Both the position numbers and the translations under genes were made by a program. The notes under the pieces were generated by a model, which was given only the letters and a program-made list of their open reading frames with translations, made no database searches and was not told the DNA's origin. A stretch of DNA of 64,000 nucleotides, taken from assembly GCF_002954445.1 (NCBI RefSeq), contig NZ_MQWA01000001.1:442221-506220 (forward strand), in the 5' to 3' direction. This stretch comes from Rubritalea profundi (GTDB lineage Bacteria > Verrucomicrobiota > Verrucomicrobiia > Verrucomicrobiales > Akkermansiaceae). Positions 46,949-55,463 of this stretch are shown here, piece by piece; position 1 is the first letter of the stretch, and each line of letters begins with the position of its first letter.

Positions 46949-48117
46949 CAGTTCAATTGGTTAGTCTGCTTGCTCACCGGCTCCACCTTCATCCCATTCA
47001 CTGGGAGCTCTATCGGACTTGTGATCACCCTCTCACCATCATTGAGCCCATCGGTAACGACTACATAATCGCGCTCGCTTCGCTCCACGTGCACCTTTCT
47101 GACCACCAACTTGTCAGTGGAATCAAGCACCCAAACAACATCGCCGCTCCGTAGAGCTTCTCGCGGTACCTTCACCGCTCTTTCAAAAATTTCACCTTCA
47201 AATATCCCCTTCACAAACAGCCCGGCCGGTGGAACTTTAAACCTTCCATCTCCATCGGCTTCATTGATTTCTACCACTATCATCATCGTGTGAGTTGCCC
47301 TATCGATTTTTCCTTCACTACGTACGATCGAGCCAGTCCACACCTTAGGCTCTCGACCCACCTCAGCTCTAACAATAACATTCGCACCCACTAGCGTCTT
47401 CGGCAAATAACTCACATCTTCTAAACTTAAGGGCAAACGCACCTGCATCTTACCCGCAGTGTACACTTCAGCCACCCTTCCACCTCTCGATAAATAACTG
47501 CCAGTATCAACCGAAGCTGAACCCACCATGCAATCATAGGGCGCCTTGATTTCAGTTTTGATTAACTCACGTTGAGCCTGCACCGTATTTGCTTGGGCAG
47601 CTGCGAGCTTTGCTCTCGCACTCTTGAGTTGTGGTTCACGCGTCACCAACTTTCCTGGCTCACCGCCACGGCCCATTTTTTTCCAGTCGCGCATCGCTTG
47701 CACCGCTCGCGCTTGCTCTTGAATAATCTGAAATTCGGCATCAGCCACACTCGATTTTGCCTGAGCCAACTGGGCTTGGTAATCAGCAAAACTCACCTTC
47801 AGCATACTCTCACCTTTTCCAAATTGCCCACCTGTCTTCAATTTGGGAGAAATAAACTCGATAGCCCCCGCCACCTCACTTATTATTGTTGTTTGCGTAA
47901 CTGGCACCACTTGGCCTTGAGCACTCAGCTCCACCTTATACTCATCAGCCACAAGATCGAAAAACTCCACCCGTGGCTCGAAAACTTCCTTATCCTGCTT
48001 TGTCGCCTCCACAGGATTCCCCATAAAGAAGCCCATCACCGCCACCCCCACGCCTAACACTAAGATTACTGCGATTAGCTTCACCAATGGTCTCGTTACT
48101 TTCTGCTGCTCAATCAT
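46948..48117 (-). CDS. RND periplasmic adaptor (MFP/HlyD family)
   Basis: 389 residues. One N-terminal membrane anchor (LIAVILVLGVGVAVMGFF), then lipoyl half (VELSAQGQVVPVTQT), a coiled-coil hairpin (about residues 110-175, ADAEFQIIQEQARAVQAMRD), second lipoyl half (IKAPYDCMVGSASVDTGSY) and beta-barrel. It couples the pump to the outer-membrane factor. Two bases before it lies the TolC-like gene stop. Confidence 0.9.
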   Translation of the reverse strand: MIEQQKVTRPLVKLIAVILVLGVGVAVMGFFMGNPVEATKQDKEVFEPRVEFFDLVADEYKVELSAQGQVVPVTQTTIISEVAGAIEFISPKLKTGGQFGKGESMLKVSFADYQAQLAQAKSSVADAEFQIIQEQARAVQAMRDWKKMGRGGEPGKLVTREPQLKSARAKLAAAQANTVQAQRELIKTEIKAPYDCMVGSASVDTGSYLSRGGRVAEVYTAGKMQVRLPLSLEDVSYLPKTLVGANVIVRAEVGREPKVWTGSIVRSEGKIDRATHTMMIVVEINEADGDGRFKVPPAGLFVKGIFEGEIFERAVKVPREALRSGDVVWVLDSTDKLVVRKVHVERSERDYVVVTDGLNDGERVITSPIELPVNGMKVEPVSKQTNQLN

Positions 48118-48119
48118 GG

Positions 48120-49682
48120 CTATTTTCCTTCTAATCTAAATTCTCCACCAAGGGCCAGATGCAAATCCACCCTATTCTCTAACTGGATCCTACGTAAAAC
48201 TAACAACTGTGAGCCTAACTCGACAGCTCGGCTCTGGCCCGTCAACAAGGTCAATATATCTCCTGTACCTTCTAAATAGTCATCACTGGCAGCCTTCGCT
48301 GCTTCATTTGCCAGTGCTGAAGCCTTTCCCATATCTTGGACGCGACGCTTAAGCCAGCCTTCTAACATTAGGGCGTTTTCAACCTCTCCGAAAGCCCCCA
48401 AAACAACGCCCTCTAAATTAGCTAACTCTTCACGCTCCTTTGAAGTCCGAATTGCCTGCTCCCCCTTAACTAGCCCACCTGTCAAAAGGTTTTGGGTGAT
48501 TGTGGCTCCAATCGACCAAGCACTAAAATTATTATTCACGATTTGCTCAAGCGCATCACTGGCTGTGCCGCCCGATCCCGTAAGACTTAAAATTGGGAAT
48601 ATCGCACGCTTCGCCTCTTTTAGCCTTGCTACCGATGCGACATACCGACGCTCCGCGGCAATCACATCCGGCCTTCTCTGCAAAAGAGCGGATGGCACCC
48701 CGCTAGGAGGGCGCGCTGGCATCTTAGTGAGGGACGAACTCCCCTTCATTTTCCCTGCAGGATATCGACCACAGAGCAACTCCAAACGTCGTTGAGCCAT
48801 TCTCACTTCACTCTCCCTCTGCGAGATCACAGCCTTGGAAGTGGCTTGATCAGTTTGAGCCAATCGGAACTGACTCGCTGATCCACCATCATTACCCAAA
48901 TTTTGTGCAAATCTCTCACCTATCGTCTCAACAGAATCATCGCGAATCTGAGCCACACGCTTCGCTAAAGTGAGTTGTTCATTTGCCTCACCTAAAGAAA
49001 ACCAAGCCTTACAAACCTCGGCAGCAAGCGCAGCCTCAGCCGCCTTCGCATCGAGCTCCGCTGCCTGAGCGTCAGAAATGGCAGCCATTTGGCCCATACG
49101 GATTCGGCCCCAGAGATCAATTTCCCAATTCACCCGAAGATCCGCGTAACTTCCATTCTCCACAGATGAACCACCAAAGGGCATCCCAACAAATTGCCTC
49201 TTACTCCTGTCTCCCTTAAATTCAGCAGCCAATGCTGGGCGAGCCGCTGCCCCAGCAACATAGGCCGCCTTCTGCGCCTGCACCACACGCTCTGCAGCCG
49301 CGCGCATATCTGGATTTCGGGCGACCGCCTCGGCCACTAATTTATTCAAACTAGAATCACCAAAGCTCTGCACCCACTCCCTGTCCACACCAGATTTCCC
49401 TTCCTGGCTAGCAGTCCAACTATCAGGTGCCATTTGCTCTACCTTGAGCATCTGAGACTCAGGAGGCTTCGTCGCGCAGCCAACTAGAAAAACACTCAGT
49501 GACACCAAGCTAATCAGCTTCAGAGATCTACAAAAACGTTTGTTCAAAAAAGCACACCATTGAATGATGGTTGGAGAGCCAACTGAAGCGACGTAACAAG
49601 TCTTTATGATCTTAACCATTTGAACAACACAGCTTCTCATCATTGTGTGCTCGAAACCTAACTTGGCACCAAGATCCTGCAA
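48120..49682 (-). CDS. TolC/NodT-family outer-membrane efflux lipoprotein
   Basis: Up to 520 residues, first gene of the efflux operon. A lipoprotein signal (LISLVSLSVFLVGCATKPPE) puts the acylated cysteine near residue 68 of the track ORF; the first 50 residues are probably not translated. True start is uncertain (Met 14, 15 or 22, or a TTG just before NKRFCRS). Two outer-membrane-efflux repeats follow (DSWTASQEGK, LVAEAVARNPDMRAAAERVV; LLQRRPDVIAAERRYVASVA). Confidence 0.88.
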   Translation of the reverse strand: MQDLGAKLGFEHTMMRSCVVQMVKIIKTCYVASVGSPTIIQWCAFLNKRFCRSLKLISLVSLSVFLVGCATKPPESQMLKVEQMAPDSWTASQEGKSGVDREWVQSFGDSSLNKLVAEAVARNPDMRAAAERVVQAQKAAYVAGAAARPALAAEFKGDRSKRQFVGMPFGGSSVENGSYADLRVNWEIDLWGRIRMGQMAAISDAQAAELDAKAAEAALAAEVCKAWFSLGEANEQLTLAKRVAQIRDDSVETIGERFAQNLGNDGGSASQFRLAQTDQATSKAVISQRESEVRMAQRRLELLCGRYPAGKMKGSSSLTKMPARPPSGVPSALLQRRPDVIAAERRYVASVARLKEAKRAIFPILSLTGSGGTASDALEQIVNNNFSAWSIGATITQNLLTGGLVKGEQAIRTSKEREELANLEGVVLGAFGEVENALMLEGWLKRRVQDMGKASALANEAAKAASDDYLEGTGDILTLLTGQSRAVELGSQLLVLRRIQLENRVDLHLALGGEFRLEGK

Positions 49683-50249
49683 CTCTAAAAACAGTCATGC
49701 TAGACATCCTTCGTGAACAGCCTAAATCGCTAGGCTAAGTTCACAGCTATGTGCAGAAAAATCTCCCCCAAAGGAACACATCCATAAATCCTCAAAATCA
49801 GCAACGGATTTCAAACATTTTTCCAGTTCATCGTCGTTCCGGACTGTTGATTAGAGATACGGGTATGACCCACCAGCCGTCACCATCTCTTTCTAATCGA
49901 ATAGGTTAAGGATTACAGTAGGACCTTCACCTACCTGTTGATAACGTTCGCAGGCTTACTGTCTCATAGATTGCGCTTATCGGTGCCAGTGATAGTCACA
50001 CTCAATAACTGCGTGATGACGCAGATTTCAACCTCTGTCTATCAGCTCTCACTCTGATGCACGAAATAGCCTTAGTCGTGCTGCTAGAGAAAATTTATAG
50101 AGCCGCCATTATCAAACAATGGGGAGCCCTACTGTAGAGATTAAAGACTCTAAATAATCACCTCAGAAAATCCGAGTCAACATCGGTATGCTTCTTTCCT
50201 TAAATCTCGGAGACTGTATATCTCTGTGCTCGTAAAGTGCCGCTGCTCG
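49683..50249. other. Intergenic stretch, probably decayed
   Basis: No ORF I can support. It lies between the efflux operon and a transposase remnant and may hold the rest of that dead insertion sequence, but no recognisable protein motif or inverted ends were seen. Confidence 0.35.
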
Positions 50250-50624
50250 AACGCCTCTCTAGCTCGACAGGGTTTGAAAACATCGAAACATCTCCTCCGA
50301 CAAAGGTTTTAGCAGCAAGGCTAACAAGGAGATGGGGAAAATGTGATACCTCTCGTTGTCATGCCCAAGAAGGGGAAGTTGAGTAAGGTAGAAGTTACCG
50401 AACAGGCTAACAAAAAATGGAAACAACTTCGGCTCGCCCACAGTGCGATGGAATGCGACATCAACTGCCTCGAACACCACGGGCGGGACAGTTGTCCAGA
50501 CAAAGGCTACCCTAGATACAAGTGTTATGTCGGCTCAGGAGTATTGGCCTACAACCAGCACAAAATCGGCAACGAGTTACAAGCCGAAGTCCGGGGAAAG
50601 GCGAAGAGGAAACGGGCGACTTAA
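50250..50624 (+). pseudogene. C-terminal remnant of an ISNCY-type transposase
   Basis: In one frame, SSDKGFSSKANKEMGKM, then after a one-base shift near 50342, IPLVVMPKKGKLSKVE and HSAMECDINCLEHHG, RDSCPDKG, YVGSGVLAYNQHKIGNELQ. This is the conserved C-terminal third of an IS transposase (DKGFSS...VVMPKKGK...HSAVES..EHHG). The N-terminal part is missing, so it is a dead fragment. Confidence 0.8.
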
Positions 50625-50898
50625 CCCGATCAAAAATCTAATACAGTGGGAGACCTGCGCCCATGTAAGAAGCATAGACCACCTAACACTACTCAGAATG
50701 ATGGATATTTAACGAAATCACGGAAAAAATTCATATACCAGTCAAATGCTGTTTCTAAAACAAACTGTTTAGCCAAAATTGGCTATTTCCGACTGGGTAC
50801 TAAATGCCACTATAGTACCGTTTCTGGTTGCATTTGGCTGTATATCAAAGGTATTTCGGCAACTTTTCGCATTTTCAACACACTCCTCATCAAACAAG

Positions 50899-50932
50899 AA
50901 AAGCCAGTAACCTATTACAGTTACTGGCTTTT
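50899..50932 (-). terminator. Terminator of the tRNA transcript
   Basis: AAAAGCCAGTAAC and GTTACTGGCTTTT, perfect 13-pair stem, placed just past the tRNA 3' end on the minus strand, with a T-rich tail in that direction. Confidence 0.8.
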
Positions 50933-50936
50933 AAAT

Positions 50937-50990
50937 TGGTAGGGGTGGAGAGAATCGAACTCTCGGCCAAGGGATTATGAGTCCCCTGCT
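50937..50990 (-). tRNA. 3' half of a CAT-anticodon tRNA (att site)
   Basis: On the minus strand: GCAGGGGACTCATAATCCCT holds the anticodon arm with CAT, then variable loop, T arm GAGAGTTCGATTCTCTC, acceptor strand and encoded CCA. Sequence before it (to the right) has no D arm or 5' acceptor strand. The form GGACTCATAATCC suggests tRNA-Ile2 (lysidine) or tRNA-Met. A half tRNA with its terminator on the 3' side is what an integrated element leaves at its distal end; the element would then lie to the right. Confidence 0.8.
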
Positions 50991-51223
50991 TTTATTTTTA
51001 ACCCATATACAAGCGATACAGCCAACTTAAGAACAAACTTAAGAAAATCTTTCTGAGGTAGTAGTTAGTTTATAGGTACAACGCGCAGTTTATCTTCAAT
51101 CCATACTCGTAATACAAAACAAGGTCCCACTGCTGTGCAATTCTTCTACCTTGTCCGGCCATACAGGATTCGAATCTTTAGTTACGCTATCACGCTAGTA
51201 ATAACCACTACTCCGAGCCGGTT

Positions 51224-51310
51224 AGCTGTCGGATGCAGCGAATTTTTTTCAACAACCTATAACTCTCATGCTCCGCTATCGCTCCGATAAGAAGCTATCT
51301 CTGGAATTAG
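51224..51310. repeat. 90-bp direct repeat, copy A
   Basis: CCGGTTAGCTGTCGGATGCA, GAATTTTTTTCAACAACC, ATAACTCTCATGC, GCTATCGCTCCGAT, GAAGCTATCT. Placed directly downstream of the 3' end of the NERD gene. The second copy is at 52081. Confidence 0.9.
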
Positions 51311-51343
51311 ACCTGTACGATTTCATGGAGTTTAGATGGTGTA

Positions 51344-51991
51344 CTAATCGTGAGTTTCACCAAACTTACGCTCCAAATATGCTTGATGCTCCACGTCAGT
51401 CTGAGAGGTCAGCTCGAGCCTTTTGCACTCTAATCTACCAACACAAAACTGAACTCTGTTTAAAGACAGTGATCCACATCTAAAATCATCTACATAAGAG
51501 CTAAGATCTTCAATGTGTATGACATTCCTTGGAATCTCAGTCTTGAACTGTGCGTCACCTGAAAATACAACTAAGCCTTGGATTTCATCTGATGGAAGAA
51601 AGTCCAACAGGTGCCGTACAGCTTTTAGATGCTTTTGGTTCTGGAGAATTGGATTAAGAAATTTATACTTAAGTTTGTATATAACCTGGGTCCATTGAGG
51701 TTGTCTTTCGTGAGCAAATAGCCAGCCAGTGTAATGCTTAGTTTCGATTACTAGGATGCCGTTTTCTGTTATGAGTATATGGTCTATTTGGGTTGTGCCG
51801 TCCTTATAATCTAAGGTGACATTGTTGAGAAAGTGTGATGTTGAAGCTTCGCAGTATTCTGTCAGTAACTGTCTTACTGCACCCTCTCCTTGGTTTTCAT
51901 GCCAAGACTTTCTGCGATTCCCATAATAAAATCCAGTCCCAAAGATGATTAGAGGAATTAGAATTATTAGTGCCAGTATCAGATAAGCCAT
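51344..51991 (-). CDS. Membrane-anchored NERD-domain (nuclease-related) protein
   Basis: 215 residues. N-terminal helix LILALIILIPLIIFGTGFYY, then a NERD domain: EGAVRQLLTEYC, TTQIDHILITENGILVIETK (the D and E-x-K of a PD-(D/E)XK-like core), HYTGWLFAHERQPQWTQV. NERD proteins are predicted nucleases seen in mobile elements and defence loci. Function here not known. Confidence 0.8.
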   Translation of the reverse strand: MAYLILALIILIPLIIFGTGFYYGNRRKSWHENQGEGAVRQLLTEYCEASTSHFLNNVTLDYKDGTTQIDHILITENGILVIETKHYTGWLFAHERQPQWTQVIYKLKYKFLNPILQNQKHLKAVRHLLDFLPSDEIQGLVVFSGDAQFKTEIPRNVIHIEDLSSYVDDFRCGSLSLNRVQFCVGRLECKRLELTSQTDVEHQAYLERKFGETHD

Positions 51992-52080
51992 GTGAATTTA
52001 GTCTAACTTAAAGAACAACCGCAGCCTAGGCAACAATCGAAAATCTAAAATGGTGTTTCGTGAGTGACCTCTGCGTTCCG

Positions 52081-52165
52081 AGTACGGTTAGCTGTCGGAT
52101 GCAGCGAATTTTTTTCAACAACCGATAACTCTCATGCCCCGCTATCGCTCCGATGAGAAGCTATC
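52081..52165. repeat. 90-bp direct repeat, copy B
   Basis: Nearly identical to copy A (GTTAGCTGTCGGATGCAGCG shared exactly). It lies directly downstream of the 3' end of the DUF2726 gene, in the same relation as copy A to the NERD gene. Confidence 0.9.
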
Positions 52166-52181
52166 TTTGGGGTTAGGTTGT

Positions 52182-52943
52182 TTAGATATCTACGGTATGG
52201 CGGCACTTGGGGTAGTTGATGCACCCCCAGAATGTATTGCCAGCATGTTTACCCTTGGTTGCGGTGCGACTGATCATCTCAGAGTGACACTTAGGGCATA
52301 CGGGGGTGGAGTCATCATCTTTGCCCACATCGGAGATTGGCATGAGAGGCGGCTCATCCTTGGTCGCTGCGGTTTCATTTTGCATTAGCGTCTGTTCTAT
52401 CCTCTGGGTGGAAGGATTTGAGCTTGGGCCATTTCCTTCGTGAGGTGGCGAGGGAAAATGAATATGTTCACTCAACTGAGCCTGAATGTCATGAGTCACA
52501 TACCCCTTGGCGGCTGGGATGTGGAGGATAGGTAGCCCTGCGGCTGCGAAGACTCTATCCACAAGCTCATCACGCTGCTTCCTGTCCTCTCTCTCATGAG
52601 ATCTATCATCCAGCTCTACGGCGAGCACTGGCTCCATTGTGCTAGTGTCACAGATTACGAAGTCTACATGCTTCTGGCTGATCCTTCCTCTGGCTCCTTT
52701 ATTCTCATGGGGCCGTCGCACAAAAAACAGATCTCCCAGATTGACCTTGGTAAGCAGGTAATGCTCATCGGTCAGGATTGTTTGCAGCACATGGAAAAAC
52801 GAGATCTCAGCAGCCGAAAGAAAATCATCTCGTTTGCCATAGGGTAATCGATCCTTGCTGAGTTCATAGGTAGGAGGTGTGGTCTTCTTGAAAAAGGGGG
52901 CTAACAGCATGCCGAGGCAGCCAGTTGGTGGTGAAGTGGACAT
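52182..52943 (-). CDS. DUF2726 nuclease-like protein with topoisomerase zinc finger
   Basis: 253 residues. DUF2726 region (residues 40-165): ISFFHVLQTIL, KHVDFVICDTSTMEPVLAVE, LDDRSHE, typical of a restriction-endonuclease-like fold. C-terminal topoisomerase-type C4 zinc finger: CPKCHSEMISR, WGCINYPKCRHT. Predicted DNA-binding nuclease. Same strand and same downstream repeat as the NERD gene. Confidence 0.82.
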   Translation of the reverse strand: MSTSPPTGCLGMLLAPFFKKTTPPTYELSKDRLPYGKRDDFLSAAEISFFHVLQTILTDEHYLLTKVNLGDLFFVRRPHENKGARGRISQKHVDFVICDTSTMEPVLAVELDDRSHEREDRKQRDELVDRVFAAAGLPILHIPAAKGYVTHDIQAQLSEHIHFPSPPHEGNGPSSNPSTQRIEQTLMQNETAATKDEPPLMPISDVGKDDDSTPVCPKCHSEMISRTATKGKHAGNTFWGCINYPKCRHTVDI

Positions 52944-53035
52944 GATATGGAGAACTCTCTACATAGAGTGATGTTAGAAGTTAGCCCCACCCTTTAGGCT
53001 GGCAAGCCTAAGTTCTTAATGCCTCTCCGCATCTA

Positions 53036-53869
53036 TTAAAGGACCTTCATCAAACTTGCGCACTGAACTAACATTTGCTTCGTTATTCCACGTGCTTCCA
53101 TTTGTCTTTTATTGGCCGCTAGAACCCACTCACGTCGATAATGCTTTATTTCCGGAAATGGCTGTTTCGTGACCCAATCCATTCGTTTGTATCCAGCCTC
53201 GGCAATGTCAGGTAGAATTGAGCACGCCTGGTCAGACGCGACCAAGCTCGCCATCTGCAGTAGAGACTCACAATGGATCCGATCTGGGTATTGATCCCCT
53301 ACTGCCTCAATCACTGTTTGAGCGAATTGACCGCCTCCCGTCGGAACAGCCAGCGGGAGCTTTGTATTTGTTGCTCCAAATAAAGAATACCCACATCCCC
53401 CGATAGGCAGGATCATCAATTTATCCTTACTCCCTGAGATTGCATCATTCCGGACCACAGCAAGATCAATCTCACCAGTCCTGAGTAACCCTTCAGCAGC
53501 GCGACTCCTCATTTGGACCATTTCTAGCTCAGCACTCAACAAATTAGCTAGTCCCACCGTGTGAGGAGTAATCACCCATTGCATTGTGCTGAACCCTGCT
53601 CCCACTCTCAACACCGGCCTCTCTCCAGACTTCCTTAGCTTGTAGTCTTCTAGTTGACTGAAGCAGCGCCTTGCGACTATTGCTAACTCTTTACCTTCAT
53701 CAGTCACCTCAATCGTTTTCCCCTTACGCCGGGTGAGTTCGACTTCGAAGAACGCTTCAAGCTCTCGAATTTGACGACTCATAAGACTCTGCCGGGACGG
53801 CTCTCTATCAGCCGCTTCAGCTATACTTCCCTTCTCTACGACGAGCAGAAAATTCCTTAATCGATCCAT
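53036..53869 (-). CDS. LysR-family transcriptional regulator
   Basis: 277 residues. N-terminal winged HTH: MDRLRNFLLVVEKGSIAEAA, PSRQSLMSRQIRELEAFFEV, then a substrate-binding domain of two alpha/beta lobes. The HTH loop is slightly unusual (ADREPSRQSLMSRQ). Start at 53869 is chosen for AAGGA nine bases upstream; the track start adds 25 unlikely residues. Divergent from a phosphoesterase with palindromes between. Confidence 0.85.
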   Translation of the reverse strand: MDRLRNFLLVVEKGSIAEAADREPSRQSLMSRQIRELEAFFEVELTRRKGKTIEVTDEGKELAIVARRCFSQLEDYKLRKSGERPVLRVGAGFSTMQWVITPHTVGLANLLSAELEMVQMRSRAAEGLLRTGEIDLAVVRNDAISGSKDKLMILPIGGCGYSLFGATNTKLPLAVPTGGGQFAQTVIEAVGDQYPDRIHCESLLQMASLVASDQACSILPDIAEAGYKRMDWVTKQPFPEIKHYRREWVLAANKRQMEARGITKQMLVQCASLMKVL

Positions 53870-53915
53870 TGACAATCCTTGCTTCGAGAAGAGCGCTTCA
53901 AACATGGCTATAAAG

Positions 53916-53930
53916 TTACATATAATGTAA
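53916..53930. promoter_or_regulatory. Palindromic operator candidate 1
   Basis: TTACATATAATGTAA, a perfect palindrome between the LysR gene and the phosphoesterase; a LysR-type box by position and symmetry. Confidence 0.55.
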
Positions 53931-53959
53931 TTTAAGCGATACAAAAGTAACTATCTCAT

Positions 53960-53973
53960 GTTACATTAGTAAC
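53960..53973. promoter_or_regulatory. Palindromic operator candidate 2
   Basis: GTTACATTAGTAAC, related to candidate 1 (TTACAT core), three bases before the phosphoesterase ATG. It would block the ribosome site or promoter if bound. Confidence 0.5.
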
Positions 53974-53976
53974 GTA

Positions 53977-54924
53977 ATGGAAAAGCAAAAATACGACATA
54001 ATCGGCGACATCCACGGGTGTCATGACAAACTACTCCTCATACTAACCGTTCTAGACTACAAGCTGGTCGATGGGTGTTACCGTCATCCTCTCGGGCGCA
54101 AAGTTGCCTTCTTAGGTGACTTCATTGACCCCAAAGGCGACATCCCCCACGACGTTCCTGCCGTACTAGAAATAGTTAAAACTATGGTAGATAAAAAAGA
54201 AGCTGTGGCGGTAATGGGTAACCACGAGTTCAATGCTGTTGCCCACGCCACACCAGATGGGAACGGTGGCTACCTTCGTCCTCATCTCCCCAATAAAGAC
54301 AAAGGTCTGAAAATCACACTTGAGGCATTTAAAGACGGCTTCGATGGCCAAGAATGGAAAGGCTGGATCGACTGGTTCAAGACCCTCCCCTTCTACCTTG
54401 AATTGGACGGGTTTCGCCTGGTGCACGCCTACTGGCACGAAGAGGCAATAGCAGAGCTTGCAGGCAAAACGCTCCATGATGACGGCTTCCTTAAACTCGC
54501 TGCCACAAAAGGCACCAAGGAGTACGGGTGGATAGAAAATGTCCTAAAAGGATATGAAATCCCAATGCCTGGTGAGCACAAATATAAAGACCACACTGGT
54601 GAGTGGCGTGACAAATTCCGTGCGCGTTGGTTCGACCAAGCCCCAAAAGGAAAGTTGGCGTGCGATCTAGTCTTCCCAGCCGGCAACTTCGATATTCCAG
54701 CGGAACTAGTTCCAGATGAAACTGCGGCTCTCATCCCTGGCTATGCTCAAGCTGAACCACCTGTGTTCTTTGGTCACTACTTCAAGCCCGAGGACTGCCC
54801 GCTCGAGCCAGAGCTCACTAACCTAGCCTGCCTCGACTACAGCGTCGCCAAAGGAGGACCAATGGTCGCCTACCGTTGGGATGGAGAAGCAAAACTAACC
54901 CCCGAAAAATACCTCGCAGTATGA
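53977..54924 (+). CDS. PP2A-like metallophosphoesterase
   Basis: 315-residue phosphoesterase: DIIGDIHGCHDKL near residue 6, VAFLGDFIDPKG near 42, VMGNHEFNAVAHA near 77, RLVHAYWHEEA near 148, and FGHYFKP near 266. All metal ligands seem present. Similar to ApaH/PrpE-type phosphatases, substrate unknown. No ribosome site precedes the ATG. The next small gene overlaps its stop by ATGA. Confidence 0.85.
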   Translation: MEKQKYDIIGDIHGCHDKLLLILTVLDYKLVDGCYRHPLGRKVAFLGDFIDPKGDIPHDVPAVLEIVKTMVDKKEAVAVMGNHEFNAVAHATPDGNGGYLRPHLPNKDKGLKITLEAFKDGFDGQEWKGWIDWFKTLPFYLELDGFRLVHAYWHEEAIAELAGKTLHDDGFLKLAATKGTKEYGWIENVLKGYEIPMPGEHKYKDHTGEWRDKFRARWFDQAPKGKLACDLVFPAGNFDIPAELVPDETAALIPGYAQAEPPVFFGHYFKPEDCPLEPELTNLACLDYSVAKGGPMVAYRWDGEAKLTPEKYLAV

Positions 54925-55286
54925 ACGAAATAATAGACCAACTCTTTGAAAAAATCACAGAGAGAACACATGATCTTGACCCCATCTATTATCAAAAAAC
55001 CGACAACTTCCACACCGAACTAGGTATCGTCTATCAGTACGGGCTGCCGCAGCTAGAGAGAAATCGATTTGTCCGAAGGCTCCATGACATCGCCTCTGAT
55101 GTTCTCGAGGAACTCAGTTTCGGAGAGCTCCATGAGATAGCCTCTGTTCGGAACCTCAAACGTATTTGGGAAATGCCGGCAGCACTCAATGATAATCCTC
55201 GCAACCGAAGACGTCTCCATGCTCACGCAATGCACCATCTCGTTAGCAACTACGCTCTCAGCACATACCCTCAACTTTTGAGGTGA
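54921..55286 (+). CDS. Small helical protein of unknown function
   Basis: 121 residues from ATG 54921, which overlaps the phosphoesterase stop (ATGA). Mostly helical, with LPQLERNRFVRRLHDIASDV and a His-rich end (HAHAMHHLVSNYALS). No family recognised. Translational coupling suggests work with the phosphoesterase, maybe as inhibitor or partner; that is inference only. Confidence 0.65.
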   Translation: MNEIIDQLFEKITERTHDLDPIYYQKTDNFHTELGIVYQYGLPQLERNRFVRRLHDIASDVLEELSFGELHEIASVRNLKRIWEMPAALNDNPRNRRRLHAHAMHHLVSNYALSTYPQLLR

Positions 55287-55463
55287 ATTAAAGAAACTAC
55301 TCCACTTCCTCCCCCACTACATCATCGCATATAGCTCTGAGCAGGAAGTAAGTCACCTTAGGGAATGTTGCTCAATTCGATCAATTGTAGTTAAAATCAC
55401 AGGATCTTGCGCGCGCGTGCGTGAAAAATGCCAAAAATGGCTCATAAAGTAACTACAAAAATC

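Noticed and set aside
47572-48057. 161-codon plus-strand ORF opposite the adaptor gene
   Set aside because: Shadow of the adaptor coding frame; composition is His/Leu-rich without domain features.
51140-51235. Second tRNA on the minus strand (GATTCGAATCC block)
   Set aside because: A T-loop-like block and a weak acceptor match exist, but the T stem does not pair and no anticodon arm folds. It may be a dead or phage tRNA; not supported enough to call.
51224-52165. The 90-bp repeats as integron attC sites
   Set aside because: GTTAGCT and TAAC are present, but their order is GTT on the left and AAC on the right, the reverse of an attC site, and no proper paired L and R boxes were found. No integrase is seen.
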